A program made the translations under genes and the position numbers. Positions 1 through 10,702 of a stretch of 64,000 nt of DNA are shown here, in pieces (the first letter of the stretch is position 1; each line of letters begins with the position of its first letter). The notes beneath the pieces were generated by a model, which saw only the letters and a program-made list of their open reading frames with translations, searched no databases and was not told the DNA's origin. This DNA comes from Anaeramoeba flamelloides (taxonomy: Eukaryota > Metamonada > Anaeramoebidae), in the NCBI GenBank assembly GCA_027625915.1, contig JANTQA010000023.1, positions 6,262,001-6,326,000 on the forward strand, written 5' to 3'.

Positions 1-726
1 GAAAATTCTTTTGGTACTTTTGGTAATTTTCATCAAAAAGAAGAAGATAATAATAAAGGCAATCATAAAGAGAATAATTTTGGCACTTTTGGAAATTTAA
101 AAAAAGAAGATGGCGATAATAAAGGGAATAATAAAGAGAATAATTTTGAAAAGTTTAATGATTTTGGAAATTTTAATCAAAAAGAAGATGATAATAATAA
201 AGGCAATCATAAAGAGAATAATTTTGAAAATTTTAATGATTTCGGAAATTTTAGTAATCAAGAAAATGATACTAACGAAAAATTTAAGAATGATAGTATT
301 GAAAATTTTAATGATTTTGGCAATTTTAATCAAAAAGAAGAAGATAATAATAAAGGCAATCATAAAGAGAATAATTTTGGCACTTTTGGAAATTTAAAAA
401 AAGAAGATGATAATAATAAAGGGAATAATAAAGAGAAGAAATTTAATACTTTTGCAAATTTTCCAAAAATAGAAAAGCCAAATAAAAAGAAAAATGGTAA
501 TAATTCCAAAGGTCTTAACACTTTTGATAAATTCAATAATAAATCATCAAATAAACAAAAAGAAATGAAACCAAAAATATCCTTTAATGTGAATTTTGAA
601 AACAATAAAATGAATAAACAAAACTCGAATGATAAAGAAGAAAAGAATCACAATTTCAATACTAATTCACAGAAAAATGTTCAATCATTTTCTGACATAG
701 AAATAGATGATTTTGATAAGTTTTAA
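1..726 (+). CDS. Asn/Lys-rich protein with repeated F-G-x-F motifs, 3' part (5' end outside window)
   Basis: The frame is open from base 1 to a TAA at 724-726, giving 241 residues with no start inside the window, so this is the C-terminal part of a longer protein. The sequence is disordered and Asn/Lys/Glu-rich. A short aromatic motif recurs about seven times in variants such as NNFGTFGN, NFNDFGNF and FNTFANF, and the protein ends SDIEIDDFDKF. DNA around 31-105 recurs almost exactly at 331-405, so a block of about 300 bp was duplicated in tandem. Acidic-phenylalanine motifs of the D-F-G-x-F type are known in clathrin accessory proteins, where they bind AP-1/GGA ear domains. A similar role here is only inference, because Asn replaces most of the acidic positions. 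No folded domain is visible. Confidence 0.8.
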   Translation, partial: ENSFGTFGNFHQKEEDNNKGNHKENNFGTFGNLKKEDGDNKGNNKENNFEKFNDFGNFNQKEDDNNKGNHKENNFENFNDFGNFSNQENDTNEKFKNDSIENFNDFGNFNQKEEDNNKGNHKENNFGTFGNLKKEDDNNKGNNKEKKFNTFANFPKIEKPNKKKNGNNSKGLNTFDKFNNKSSNKQKEMKPKISFNVNFENNKMNKQNSNDKEEKNHNFNTNSQKNVQSFSDIEIDDFDKF

Positions 727-1769
727 ATGAATACGTTTATTTTTAAATATATAAAGTATTTTTTTAAAGAAAAAAAAATTAAATATTTTTATCATAATTG
801 TTTAGAAAACTTTAATTATTTAATACTTCTTGGGGTGTTATTAATGTAAAAAATACGAATAATACAGAATTATCATGATATATATATATATGTATGTATG
901 TATGTAGATTGAAAAAAAAATATATATTATTTTATTCATAAATTGAATCTAATTCAAATTTATAAAAAAATTATCAATAGAATTTTTTTAAAAAAAAAAA
1001 AAGAAAGAAAATACATAAATAAAAATTTGAATAATTGACTATTTTTATTAGAAATTTAAATTTTTCGCAACTTTAAAATTAATCTTTGTATGCTATTTTA
1101 AATAATATTTGAGAATTTTTTTTTTGTTTTATATAAATTGATCTTTTCAAATACTTCGATGAATCATTACTATTAGAAGATGGTATATTGAAAATCGTCC
1201 ACCTTCTTGTATAAATTACCACTTCACTTGGGCTTTAACCAAAATTATTTGATATATATATATATATATATATATAATAGGGATAAATGTAATAAATAAG
1301 TCACAAAAATAACTTCTTTTTAAAAGTAAAAAAAAAAGATTTGGATTTATTTTGGGTGGATTCAAATATTTTTGATATTTGTGTTTTTTTTCTTCAGGGA
1401 GTAGTATTTTATAAAAATAAAATGAAATCTTGTAAAGATCTCAAAATTTTTTTTTAATTTGTGTTTTGACTCATGAAATGGATGAGTTAACTTCATTTAA
1501 ACAATTTATTGATTCGAGTCTCTTTTTTGAAATCCGAAATTGGCGTCTTTCCAATATAAAACAAAAAAAAGTAATCTATTATTTTTATTAACAATAAAGT
1601 TAATTCTTGAAAATAATGCTCAAGTATCCTTTTCGTTTTATATTGGAAAGTATTGATTTTGAGTGAAAAATTTTTTATTTGGTTATTCTTTTTAATGATT
1701 AATATTACAATCCAATATTAGCCAATAAAACTAATTGAGGTATAGTTGATTCAATAAATGTATATTTTA
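727..1769. other. Non-coding AT-rich stretch with TA microsatellite
   Basis: No exon was found. The stretch holds short TATATG/TATG repeats near 880-905 and a (TA)n run at 1252-1276. It is probably the 3' flank of the preceding gene. It ends in the left copy of the LINE target duplication (1753-1769). Confidence 0.6.
1753..1769. repeat. LINE target-site duplication, left copy
   Basis: A 17-bp sequence starting AATAAATGTATA, identical to 2249-2265. It directly precedes the first LINE base. Confidence 0.85.
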
Positions 1770-2250
1770 CCTAGTTGGAAAGTTCAACAATATCTAAAAA
1801 TTATAAAACAACAAAATTGCAATTTCAAACAACAAAAATATTTAAACTGGAAAGCTTCAAAAACAATTCTAAAATTTCGAAATTTTACTAATTGTTTAAA
1901 TAGGTACTCTTATGTAACAAGTAAAAATAAAAATAAAAATTGTGATTTATGTAAAGAAAAGTTAAATATTGATATCATTGAAGATTTCGATCATTTTTTA
2001 TGGTACTGTCCAGCCTATAAAATAAATCGAAAAATCTGGATATCTGAATTTTTTGAAAAAATAAAAAAAATTAATAATATCGGAGATATTATTAATAAAA
2101 AGAATTCATCATATATATTATCATTAGTAAGTGATAATAAAATTTGTGATTCTTTAACAAAATTTCTAACAAAAAAGTTTAGAAATTAGGGCACACAGGA
2201 GAAAAGCAATTTTCTCTCTTCAAAAATAAAAAAAAAAAAAAAAAAAAAAA
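1770..2250 (+). mobile_element. 5'-truncated LINE (non-LTR retrotransposon) 3' end with poly(A)
   Basis: The plus strand carries the C-terminal end of a LINE ORF2-like protein, stopping at 2187-2189. The zinc-knuckle region typical of RT C-termini is visible as C-x2-C (CDLC) followed by DHFLWYCPAY, giving C-C-H-C. A short 3' UTR leads into an A-tract (about 2229-2250). The insert is bracketed by a perfect 17-bp direct repeat (1753-1769 and 2249-2265), as expected for target-primed reverse transcription. The first ATG of the open frame (1758) lies in the flanking duplication, so the ORF has no start of its own. Perfect duplication, a long A-tail and an intact frame argue for recent insertion. 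The minus-strand LINE at 10.7-12.3 kb has a homologous C-terminus (shared TILKFR.FTNCLNRY). Confidence 0.85.
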
Positions 2251-2265
2251 TAAATGTATATTTTA
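2249..2265. repeat. LINE target-site duplication, right copy
   Basis: Identical to 1753-1769 and directly after the poly(A) tract. The first two A's could equally belong to the tail, so the certain duplication is 15-17 bp. Confidence 0.85.
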
Positions 2266-3940
2266 TAGAAGTTTAACTAAATTTTATCAATTAAATTGAG
2301 ATCTGTTATACAAAAAGAATTTTTTTTCTTTAAGGTTTCGAAAAAAGTTATTTTCTGGTTAGCAAAAAATGATAGAAATTGCAAATAATTTTTTTAACAA
2401 ATTCTTTGGTCTTATTCACAAGAATCCTTATAAGAATTCATTTCATTTTTGGCAGAAAAAAATTGATTTTGAATTTTGAGGATGAAATTACTTAATTCCC
2501 AAATCTCTTCAAGAAAATGTTTTATTTTGAAAAATCAAATAATATCCAAATTAACTTTAAAGGGGTAGCTACACATTAAGACATCATAAAAATTTGAGAG
2601 AGATGAGAAAAGATTATTTTAATTTCGTGGTGTGTGATCGTAGATATTCTAAAAAATTTTTTTAAAAAATTATTGGATATTTTTTTTTTAGTAGTAATGT
2701 TGCACAATAAAAAAAAAGAGAAAAGAATTGATAAAATTGTTTTGATTTTTTTTTTATTATTTAAATAGTTTTTTTTTTTTTTGGGGGAAGATAATTTTGG
2801 ATTCTTAGAATAATATTTATAGCTGTTTTGTGGTTTAAAATTTGATATAAAATAATCATACTTACTTCTCCAATTCTACCAAATCCAGGTATTTAAAACC
2901 CTAACTAGATCTGTTTTGGTATATTTATTATTTTTTTTTGGAATCCGACGAACTATTAAAGCCCTATTTGTATTTTCTTTTGTGGTTCTCCCAATTGTAA
3001 TGTTGTTTTTATTTTTAAACAAAATTCATTTCTCCTAAATGTAACTGATTAAAAAAATCTTTCTTATTTCTTTTTGTTGTCATGAAAAAAAAAAAAAATT
3101 AAAAATGATAAAAAAAAAAAAGGAAACAATTAAATGCCAAAATAGAATTTTGAGATAAGGATAAAAGATAAGTCATTCAACAATCGAAACACCATTTTAA
3201 GCAATTCAACTCAACATTATATTGTGGCAATTTTTTTGAGACTTTGATAAATAAAATTTAAAAAATCTAATGAATGAAGTACTTTAAATCATAAAAATTA
3301 ATTAGTTACTTCCAGAGTAAAAAATAATATTTTCTTATCCTCTTCAAAATTGAAAAAAAGTGAAAAATTTTCCTTTAAAGTGGCTACTCCCTTAAGAAAA
3401 TTAATGTCTATATTGATTTCTTTCTAAAATTCTGACATTTACAGTTATAAAAATATTATTGTAACCAATTAATAATTTCCAACAGGAATTGAAAATTGTT
3501 CTCAAGACATTAAGGGAAAAGAATTTTTTTTTGGTAAAATTTTATTTTTTGGGAAATTATAAATAACAGTAGGACACTTTTATGAATATTAACTCAAATC
3601 ACTAGTTTATTATTTCCTTGATTTTTTTAGAATCTTAGTCAGTTGATTCTAAACAAATTTATTTTAATTTCTGGATACTTGATTAATTTCAATCTATCAT
3701 TCAATAATAGTTGACTTTTGTGTTGGAGGTTAATGTTTTATTTACTACTAGCTACTAAATTGTTAAATATTAATTTTTCAAAAAGTAATGAAAAAGATTA
3801 TTAATTTTATTTATTTGTTTATTGTGAGAAAGGAGTAATCAAAGAAAATTTACGAAATAAAAAAGAGAAGAAGAAAAATAATTAAAATATTAAAGTAAAA
3901 AAATATTATATCATTTACATGACCGAAATTAAAAATTATC
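2266..3940. other. Non-coding AT-rich stretch
   Basis: Many poly(A)/poly(T) runs and stops in every frame. No exon, RNA gene or clear repeat was recognised. Confidence 0.55.
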
Positions 3941-4498
3941 CACTGTCGTTAGGATTTTCAGGATTTGAAAGAAGGGAATAAATTTCCTTGATTTTACTAA
4001 ATTATTTCTAAAATTAAAAAAAGCTCCTTTAGGTTTTCCATAATTTAAAAGAATAGAGTTAAATATTTGATTTTACTAAATTCTTTCGAATTCTGGAAAA
4101 CCACGCTTAACTTTTTTTTAATTTTAGAAATAAAAAGAAAATATCTTAAATTTTCTGTTTATTTCTCAAATTAAAAAAATGCACCTTTAGGTTTAATTGA
4201 GTTTTCTGTTTTATTTGTAAAATCTATCATTTTTCATTAGGTTTTTTTGATTTTTATATTTTATATGTGAAGAGTTCTAGGATTCTTTTTACTTTAGAAA
4301 TAAAATGAAAATTTATTAAAATTTTCTGTTTATTTCTAAAGTAAAAAAAACCTAACAAAAATCTATTGATTTTTCGAATAAATCGAAAACTCAAAAAACC
4401 TAGAACACTTCCACATAAAATAGAAAACCTCAAAAAAAAACCTAGAACACTTAACAAATAAAACAGAAAACCTTAAGAAAACCTAGGTACTCGACTGT
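3941..4498. repeat. Modular palindromic repeat, copy 1
   Basis: One of five copies in the window of a repeat made of several imperfect palindromes in a row. It starts CACTGTCGTTAGG and ends CCTAGGTACTCGACTG, so the ends are related as inverted repeats. Inside are a 'TTTTCC..AATT..AAAGAATAGA' hairpin (about 4030-4105), an 'AAATAAAAAGAAAAT' hairpin (about 4110-4190) and a 'CCTAGAACACTT..AACAGAAAACC' set (about 4190-4485). No ORF of interest lies within. Confidence 0.75.
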
Positions 4499-4604
4499 AA
4501 TTGAAAACACCTCCTAAAACAGGAGGAGTAAAAACCCGATAGAATGATTATCAAAAAAATTTTTAACATTTGATGTTGAGAAAACAAATTAGGATATGTT
4601 AACA

Positions 4605-5445
4605 ATAAGGGACTGATTTTATCAAAGAAAAAAAAAAATTTATTGCAACAATTTGAACAATTGATCAAAATCACCAGAATTTTTTCAAGATAATAAGAAT
4701 CAAAAAGGAAATTAAAACCTTTTTAATTGTCTTGGATCTGACTTCGACTTTCTTGTGATTTCAATTTTATCTTGATGTTTCAGGAGAATGTAATCAAAAT
4801 CAAAAAACTTGTTGTGAAACTCAATATTTTATTACAAAACTCAATATAAACAATGAAGAATTAGAACTTTTTTTTTATTTTTGTTATTTTAAAGATAATT
4901 TTTAAAAATAATAGTTAACTAGGTCCATTCTTTGAATTTATTACCAATTACTTTGGACACTCAATCCTTAATCTTGATATTAGATTCAATTTTAAATAAA
5001 TAAATTTTTCTGTATGATTTATTTTTATTTCTTATTAAAAATCACAAAATCCGAAAATGTTCATTTTTACAATTGTTTGATCTTAACCACAATATTCAAG
5101 TTTTTCACTAGTACACCCAGAATAATTCAGATTAAATATTAAAGATACTATCTCGAAGTTGTTGTTTGTAAAATTTTAGAAATTATCTAAAAAATAGAAT
5201 TTTTACTTGATTTTTACCAATCTTTACAATCAAAAAAAAGCTTTTTGATTTTGATTACATTCTCCAAGAAGGATCTTGATGAAATTGAAATCATGAAGAA
5301 TATCTCAGTTCAGAACTATACTTCTTAAAAGGTTATAATCTCCATTTGGATTTTAATTATCTTGAAAAAATTCTGGTGATTTTGATCACTTTTTCAAATG
5401 GTTAGAATAAATTTTTTTTTTCTTTTCTAAAATAAGATTATTACT
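4605..5445. mobile_element. Long-terminal-inverted-repeat element, non-coding
   Basis: The left arm (about 4605-4811) and right arm (about 5225-5445) are imperfect inverted copies. Matching blocks include GATCAAAATCACCAGAAT with TTTTTTCAAGATAAT, and GGAGAATGTAATCAAAATC. The arms are roughly 180-220 bp with indels, and the spacer is about 400 bp and non-coding. This suits a non-autonomous foldback or MULE-type DNA element. No target duplication could be fixed. Confidence 0.6.
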
Positions 5446-5858
5446 TTTTTGACGTTTCCGAATTTTTTTCTCAACAGTTATCACATTATTAGAATAACCA
5501 AAATAGGCAAAAAGAGTAATTGTGAAGGTATTCTGTGAAAATTGTTCAAATTTAACCTATAATTTTAATTAAAAATATTTTTCACTTTGAAAAATCTTTA
5601 TTTTTTTTCCAAAACATTTTAAAATTAGATGTTTAAGTTGAGAATTATTGAATGAATCGATTTTTGTTCAACAAAAATACCCTTGGTTTTAGTGATCTTT
5701 ATTTGGATGATTTTTTTTAAACTCTTGAAAAATACTTTTTAAAAATTCTCAATAAAAAAATTTAGGAAAAAAAAATTTTTTTCTTTAACTTTTGCATTCC
5801 TCAAATTATACTATTTTGAAGAAAGTGATCAGTATATGAACGAAGAGGTTTGTCACTA

Positions 5859-6080
5859 CTGTTAATTACAAAATAAAAAGATCAAAATTATCATTCAGCT
5901 TTCTAAAATAATCGCATTATCAAGAATTCAAAAAAATCAACCAAGTCTCCAATACTAAAAGTTTAATTAATAATTCAAACTGATTTAACGAATTAAAAAA
6001 ACGAAATGTAACAAGACTCTGAAAATCTTTTTTTGGAAAGCTGAATGAAAATTTTGTTCCATTTATTTTTCAACAAATAG
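5859..6080. mobile_element. MITE family B, copy 1 (TA-flanked)
   Basis: 222 bp with terminal inverted repeats of about 45 bp (CTGTTAATTAC.. at left, ..CAACAAATAG at right; both contain the ATTTTCATTCAGCTTTCC-type block). A TA dinucleotide flanks each side (5857-5858, 6081-6082), as in Tc1/mariner-type MITEs. Two other copies lie at 25420-25641 (also 222 bp) and 40396-40620. Confidence 0.75.
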
Positions 6081-6082
6081 TA

Positions 6083-7185
6083 TAACTGATCTTTCTAAAG
6101 TTAATTTGGAAATAGTTAAAGAACCCCAAAAAACGTAAAAAAGGTTTTGAAAATAAAACTTTTCACTTTTCGAAAAAATAAAAATTTTTTACAAGCAATC
6201 CAACACACCAAGAACATAATTATGTTTACCAATTGAAATGATGAGTTTTTCAAAAATTTAAATAATAATTTTTTTGAATAGTTCACTTTTTTTATAAAAA
6301 AATATAATTTCTGGAACACTCATAAAATGTTGATGAACTAAACAAAGTTCGTATCACTTCACATTTTATATCAGCAGATTCCTTCAAGTCTTTATATAAG
6401 ATCAATAAAAAGTTAAAGAAAGAGAAAAAATATATTTCAAAATTAAGTTTTTTCTCAATAAGGGAGAATTATTTTAAAAAAAAATTCCGAAATGAATTTA
6501 GATTTTAATTATTAATAAAAATGTTTTTGTTATTCCTCAAACATTGAGAAGTATTGGAAAAATATATGTTGATTCTGTTTTTCAAAAGACTTTTTCTGAT
6601 AATATAATAGGAAATTATTATTACTGTAAAATTATCTATAACTTTTGATTTTTTTTCCAAGAGTTGACAAATACTGATCTTAAACTCCTGTTTAAAATTC
6701 TTGGTGGTTGTTTGGTTTTGTTGAGCAATGGAAAAATTTTAATAAATTCAAAGTGATCTGTTTTGATCGAAAAAATTTTTTTAGTAATTAATTGTTCGTT
6801 TTTTGAAAAAGTTATTAAAAATTAATTTAATAGAATTGAAAATTTGTGAAATGTAAAACGAAATTAAAAAACCTTCTGAACAAATTTAGAAATCAAAATA
6901 AATATTTTTCTTCGCATATTTTAAACAAAATGGCAAATATGTTTTTTTTTTGAGAAAAATATTATTCATAAGTTATTTAATCCGTATATCGATATGTTTT
7001 CAAAGAACCTCGTTATTTGGGAGTTGAAAAAGATTGAATAATTTCACATAAGAGTGATCAGACGAAGAATTTATTTATTTTTTTTTCTTCATTCTTTTTT
7101 GATTATTTAAAATAACTTTTTAGTTTCACAACCCTTTTTTTAATTTTTTTTTAAAAACTCAACAGAATTAACCAATCGAACTCCG
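6083..7185. other. Non-coding stretch upstream of orphan gene
   Basis: AT-rich with no exon recognised. The bases just before the gene (CTCAACAG at about 7158-7165) could be a 3' splice site, so a small upstream exon cannot be excluded. Confidence 0.5.
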
Positions 7186-8022
7186 ATGATGTACCCAAGT
7201 GTAAAAGGCAATAATTATGAATTTTTCATTGGAAAGCTCTCTGATCCAAACGAATTATTTGAAGTTGAAGGGAACAGATATGTCCAAGATCCAAATACAA
7301 ATGAAACATATGGTTTTTTTCCTTTTGTCTCGGATAGTCTACACGTATTTGAGCTCTCTAATATCTTTCAAACTGAGAAAAAAAAGGGAAATTCAAGCAT
7401 AAAACACAAAAACGAATATGATCTTTTTTATGGAAACAAACAAGAAAATATGCTTGAACCGGAAGCGGAAAATGACTCGGAATATTATCAATCGTTTTTT
7501 TATTCAACAAATCTGAAAAATTTAAACGATATCTATTATGGAATGTTTGGAGAGAAATTATTAAACAAAAATTACAATGACAAGAACAGACACAAAACGA
7601 AGTTTGGCAATAAAAAACAAATTGTTCAAAAGATCACAAAAACTTTGAATTCTTACCCAAAAAAACTTGAACAGTTTGGATCCAAGATCCTACAAATCTA
7701 CCTTCAAGAAAGAAAGGATTTAAAATATTTCTATCAAAAATGGATGGAAAAATGGGGCCAAGTTGAACAAAAAGACCAACTATTCTTTTTAAATTCAATA
7801 TGCTCAGACAAAAACACAACAACCAATACCTTTAAAGTTTTGTTCAAATGCCTCGAAGAAAAAATTATCAACGATTTTAATCAAATTGACAAATATTTCT
7901 CTCAACAAAAAACCCAAAAAGAGAACCCTAATCATAGCACGGGACGAAAAACAAGATCAACTACAAGGAAAAGGTTACGATCAATGTCTTTTCAAAAAAA
8001 TAAATCCTTTAAACACAATTAA
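7186..8022 (+). CDS. Uncharacterised 278-residue protein with basic C-terminus
   Basis: An intact frame from ATG (7186; a second ATG follows at once) to TAA. I do not recognise a family. The first 60 residues look folded (SVKGNNYEFFIGKLSDPNEL.., then FFPFVSDSLHVFEL). The middle (about 120-235) is predicted helical, with QKITKTLNSYPKKLEQ and LKYFYQKWMEKWGQVEQ. The tail from about 245 is disordered and strongly basic (RKTRSTTRKRLRS), like a nuclear-localisation or nucleic-acid-binding tail. Its base composition is clearly richer in G/C than the flanks, which supports real coding. Either ATG could initiate. The nearest neighbours are repeats, so context gives no clue to function. Confidence 0.75.
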   Translation: MMYPSVKGNNYEFFIGKLSDPNELFEVEGNRYVQDPNTNETYGFFPFVSDSLHVFELSNIFQTEKKKGNSSIKHKNEYDLFYGNKQENMLEPEAENDSEYYQSFFYSTNLKNLNDIYYGMFGEKLLNKNYNDKNRHKTKFGNKKQIVQKITKTLNSYPKKLEQFGSKILQIYLQERKDLKYFYQKWMEKWGQVEQKDQLFFLNSICSDKNTTTNTFKVLFKCLEEKIINDFNQIDKYFSQQKTQKENPNHSTGRKTRSTTRKRLRSMSFQKNKSFKHN

Positions 8023-8185
8023 TTTTGGAATTTGAAGGAGCTGAATAAATTTTGGAAACAATTTTTTTTTTTTCAATTTTGAAAATAAACCTGAATTTCA
8101 TTTTGTAAAATTTTTGATCGTTTTAATTGTTTTATTCCCCTTTTTAATTCGAAAAATAATGCTATATTATTTTTTTTTTATTTTG

Positions 8186-8766
8186 AAGGGAGGAAATTAA
8201 AAAAAAATTTCAAAAATTTTCTTTTTATTTCTGAAATTAAAAAAAACCTAGGCACTCTAAGCACTCTTAAGCACTTGACGGTACTTTTCGTTAGGTTTTC
8301 CAGAATTTACAAGAATAGAGCAATATCAAAGATTTTACTCCATTCTCATAAATTCTGTTAAAGCTAGGCACCCTACGGCACTTTCCTATTAGTTTTTTTT
8401 TAATTTTCAACATTATTTTAAAATTTTTGGTTTATATTCGAAATTAAAAAAAAACATCATTAGTTTTTCTTGAGTTTTCTGTTTATATGTAAAATCAATA
8501 AATTTTCTTGAGGTTTTCTGTTTCTCTCGTTAAGTTTTTTAGGTTTTTTTGAGTTTTCTATTTATTAGTGAAGTGTTCCAGGTTGTTCTATTGATTTTAC
8601 ATATAAAATAGAAAACCTCAAAACAACCTAAAACACTTAACAAGATACAAAGAAAACTTCAAGTGAACCACTCTTAGTTTTTTTTTAATTTCAACATAAA
8701 TAGAAAAATTCAAGAAATTTTCTTTTTATTTCAAAAAAAAAATAAAAAAAAAAAAAAACCTAACCT
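8186..8766. repeat. Modular palindromic repeat, copy 2
   Basis: The same modules as at 3941-4498 in another order: a poly(A)-rich 'TTTCTTTTTATTTC' hairpin, then CTAGGCACT / GCACTTGACGGTAC, the 'GTTAGGTTTTCCAGAATT' hairpin (about 8290-8365), CTAGGCACCCTACGGCAC, and the 'TTGAGTTTTCTGTTTAT' inverted set (about 8470-8665). The run of AGCACTC units (8256-8276) reads like a small internal tandem array. Confidence 0.75.
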
Positions 8767-9336
8767 TGATGGATCTTTACTACAGAACTTTTTGTTGATA
8801 TAATTATTATACCTAATTTCTTTCAAAATATCAAACCCTTCCACCTGGAAGTATTTATTATATAAGTTTTGTCTACAATTGATTTAGATTTAGATTTATT
8901 ATTTTTAAATTTTCTATTTCCTATTTAATATTTTCAAGATCTTTTTTTTTGAAAATTTTCATTTTTCTGCAATGTGTTCAAACCCCAAGAAGTTCGAATT
9001 TCTTTTTGAGTTTATATCTATTTTTGTTAATTGAGAATTTGTATGATCATTTTTTAGCTTCAGTTTTATAAATTATTCAAGGAGAATTTGGATTGATTTT
9101 TTAAAAATTTTGTTACTTTTTTATTTTCCATACATTAATCGAGTCAAATCATTTTTGATTAAGATTGCAAATAACAAAACCTATAGAATGATTTACTAAT
9201 ACGTATTAATTTCAACATTTGTAATTACAATCCATTGTCTAATTTTTTTTTAGCAAAATTTTATTTATTTTTTTTAAAACTATCTTTTAATTTTTTTGAA
9301 GTTTTTTTTTTATTAAATCTTTTTCAATTTCAAATC
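8767..9336. other. Non-coding stretch
   Basis: No gene seen. An 18-bp block at 9138-9155 (ATCGAGTCAAATCATTTT) matches the RT 'FDSI' region of the LINE at 12180-12200 and may be a separate LINE scrap. A stretch around 8920-9010 resembles 15530-15640 (shared TGTTCAAA.CCC.A.AAGTTC), a weak dispersed repeat. Confidence 0.5.
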
Positions 9337-9339
9337 AAA

Positions 9340-9735
9340 TTCCTGAATATGTAATTTCTGATAATTCTTTGATTTTAGTGTTGAATCAATATTTGGGTTA
9401 ATTCCAAATTCTTGAATAATTTTATAAATTATTTCATAATTTTTCAAAAATTTCTGATATTTGGTCCTTCCATTATCAAAATCATATCATTTGCAAGTAT
9501 TTGAGCATCTTTTACTAAATATTTTAATTTATTAAAATTAAAAAATGACCTTCATTTACAAACATTACAGAAAAAAGAGGGTCTACTTGGTAGACCCAAA
9601 TCCAATGATTATATAATAACTTTTTCACCAATATTTTTTATATATCATTTCATATATATTTTTCAAAGTCAATTAAAATGTAACTCATAAAGCGAAAACA
9701 TTTTTTGAAATCAATTGTTAAAACAAAAAAATATT
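9340..9735 (-). mobile_element. Degraded LINE reverse-transcriptase remnant
   Basis: Read on the minus strand, three RT motifs appear in the right order. Motif A is near 9725-9695 (VLTIDFKKCF). A decayed motif B is near 9600-9560 (GLPSRPS / TLFF). Motif C is near 9500-9470 (ANDMILIMEG, compare FVNDLILIIKG in the better copy at 12.0 kb). Stops and frame changes interrupt it throughout, so it is an old copy. Neither end can be placed. Confidence 0.6.
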
Positions 9736-10702
9736 TATTTTTGTAAAAATATAAAATCTTTTCTAATTCAGAAATTAAATATAAAATAGAAATTTAAAAG
9801 TTTTGTTTTATCTGGTTTTCTTATTCTTTTTACCAAAATCATATTTTTTTCTGAAATTCTGTGTTTTTTACGAATATAAGCTCAACAAATAATAGTACTG
9901 TAATTGATGAGATCAACTAATATTACTACTTGACTACTTAATTTTTTAAGAGAAAATTGAACCATGTAGCACTAATGTGATAAAAGTGTTATAACAACAT
10001 ACTTAGATCTTACACTATTCCTTGGTTGACACTAATCCCTTCAGAGTTTTAACCAGGGTGAAATAATAGTTTTGTGAATATGTGACGATTGAATTCATTG
10101 AAAAATAAAAACCAGTAAAGATTAAATTCAACTCAAAGTCTAATAACATCATTGAAATAATCTATTTATTTTGTTTTTAAGATTTGGGGTTTGATTTTAA
10201 AGTTAAGTTATGACGATGAATTCCCCACATAAGATAATGTGAATTATTCTAAAAATGACTTTGTTACAGTTGAACTTCTTTTTCTTGAAAAAAATTTATA
10301 AAACAATTAATAATTCCATATGTATCTTCATAATGAAATATAATTATCAGATCTTCTATGTTACTAAATAAAAAAAAAAAAAAATTATAGGATCTAAATG
10401 ACATTGTTTTAACAAAATTTTCTTTTTTTATGATGATTTTTTTCCATATTTTTTAAAAAAATATTTATAGCATATTACAAATTTTATAACACATTAATGT
10501 TATAAAAGTTATTAATATAAAATTTTAAACTTTTAGAACATATTTAACACAATTTCTAACGAGTTAAAAAAAAATTTTTTTATTAGGAGTTGAATGATGG
10601 TTATTGTTTAACTGAACTCATTCTATCCCATAAAACTTTTTAATTTGGTACTTAAGGCATCAATAAAATAATAAAATCTAAAAAAACGAAAAAAAAAATC
10701 AA
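9736..10702. other. Non-coding stretch with TTATAACA motif clusters
   Basis: No exon seen. TGTTATAA/TTATAACA motifs cluster at about 9975-9995 and 10465-10510, the same motif that clusters near 36.9 and 38.3 kb. They could be subterminal repeats of a small decayed DNA element. Confidence 0.45.

Noticed and set aside
1758-1769. ATG at 1758 as the start of a small host gene
   Set aside because: It lies in the target duplication next to the LINE, and the rest of the frame is LINE ORF.
4254-4674. Short minus-strand frames
   Set aside because: The first lies inside a palindromic repeat and the second overlaps the end of that repeat and the arm of the long-TIR element; neither looks like a gene.
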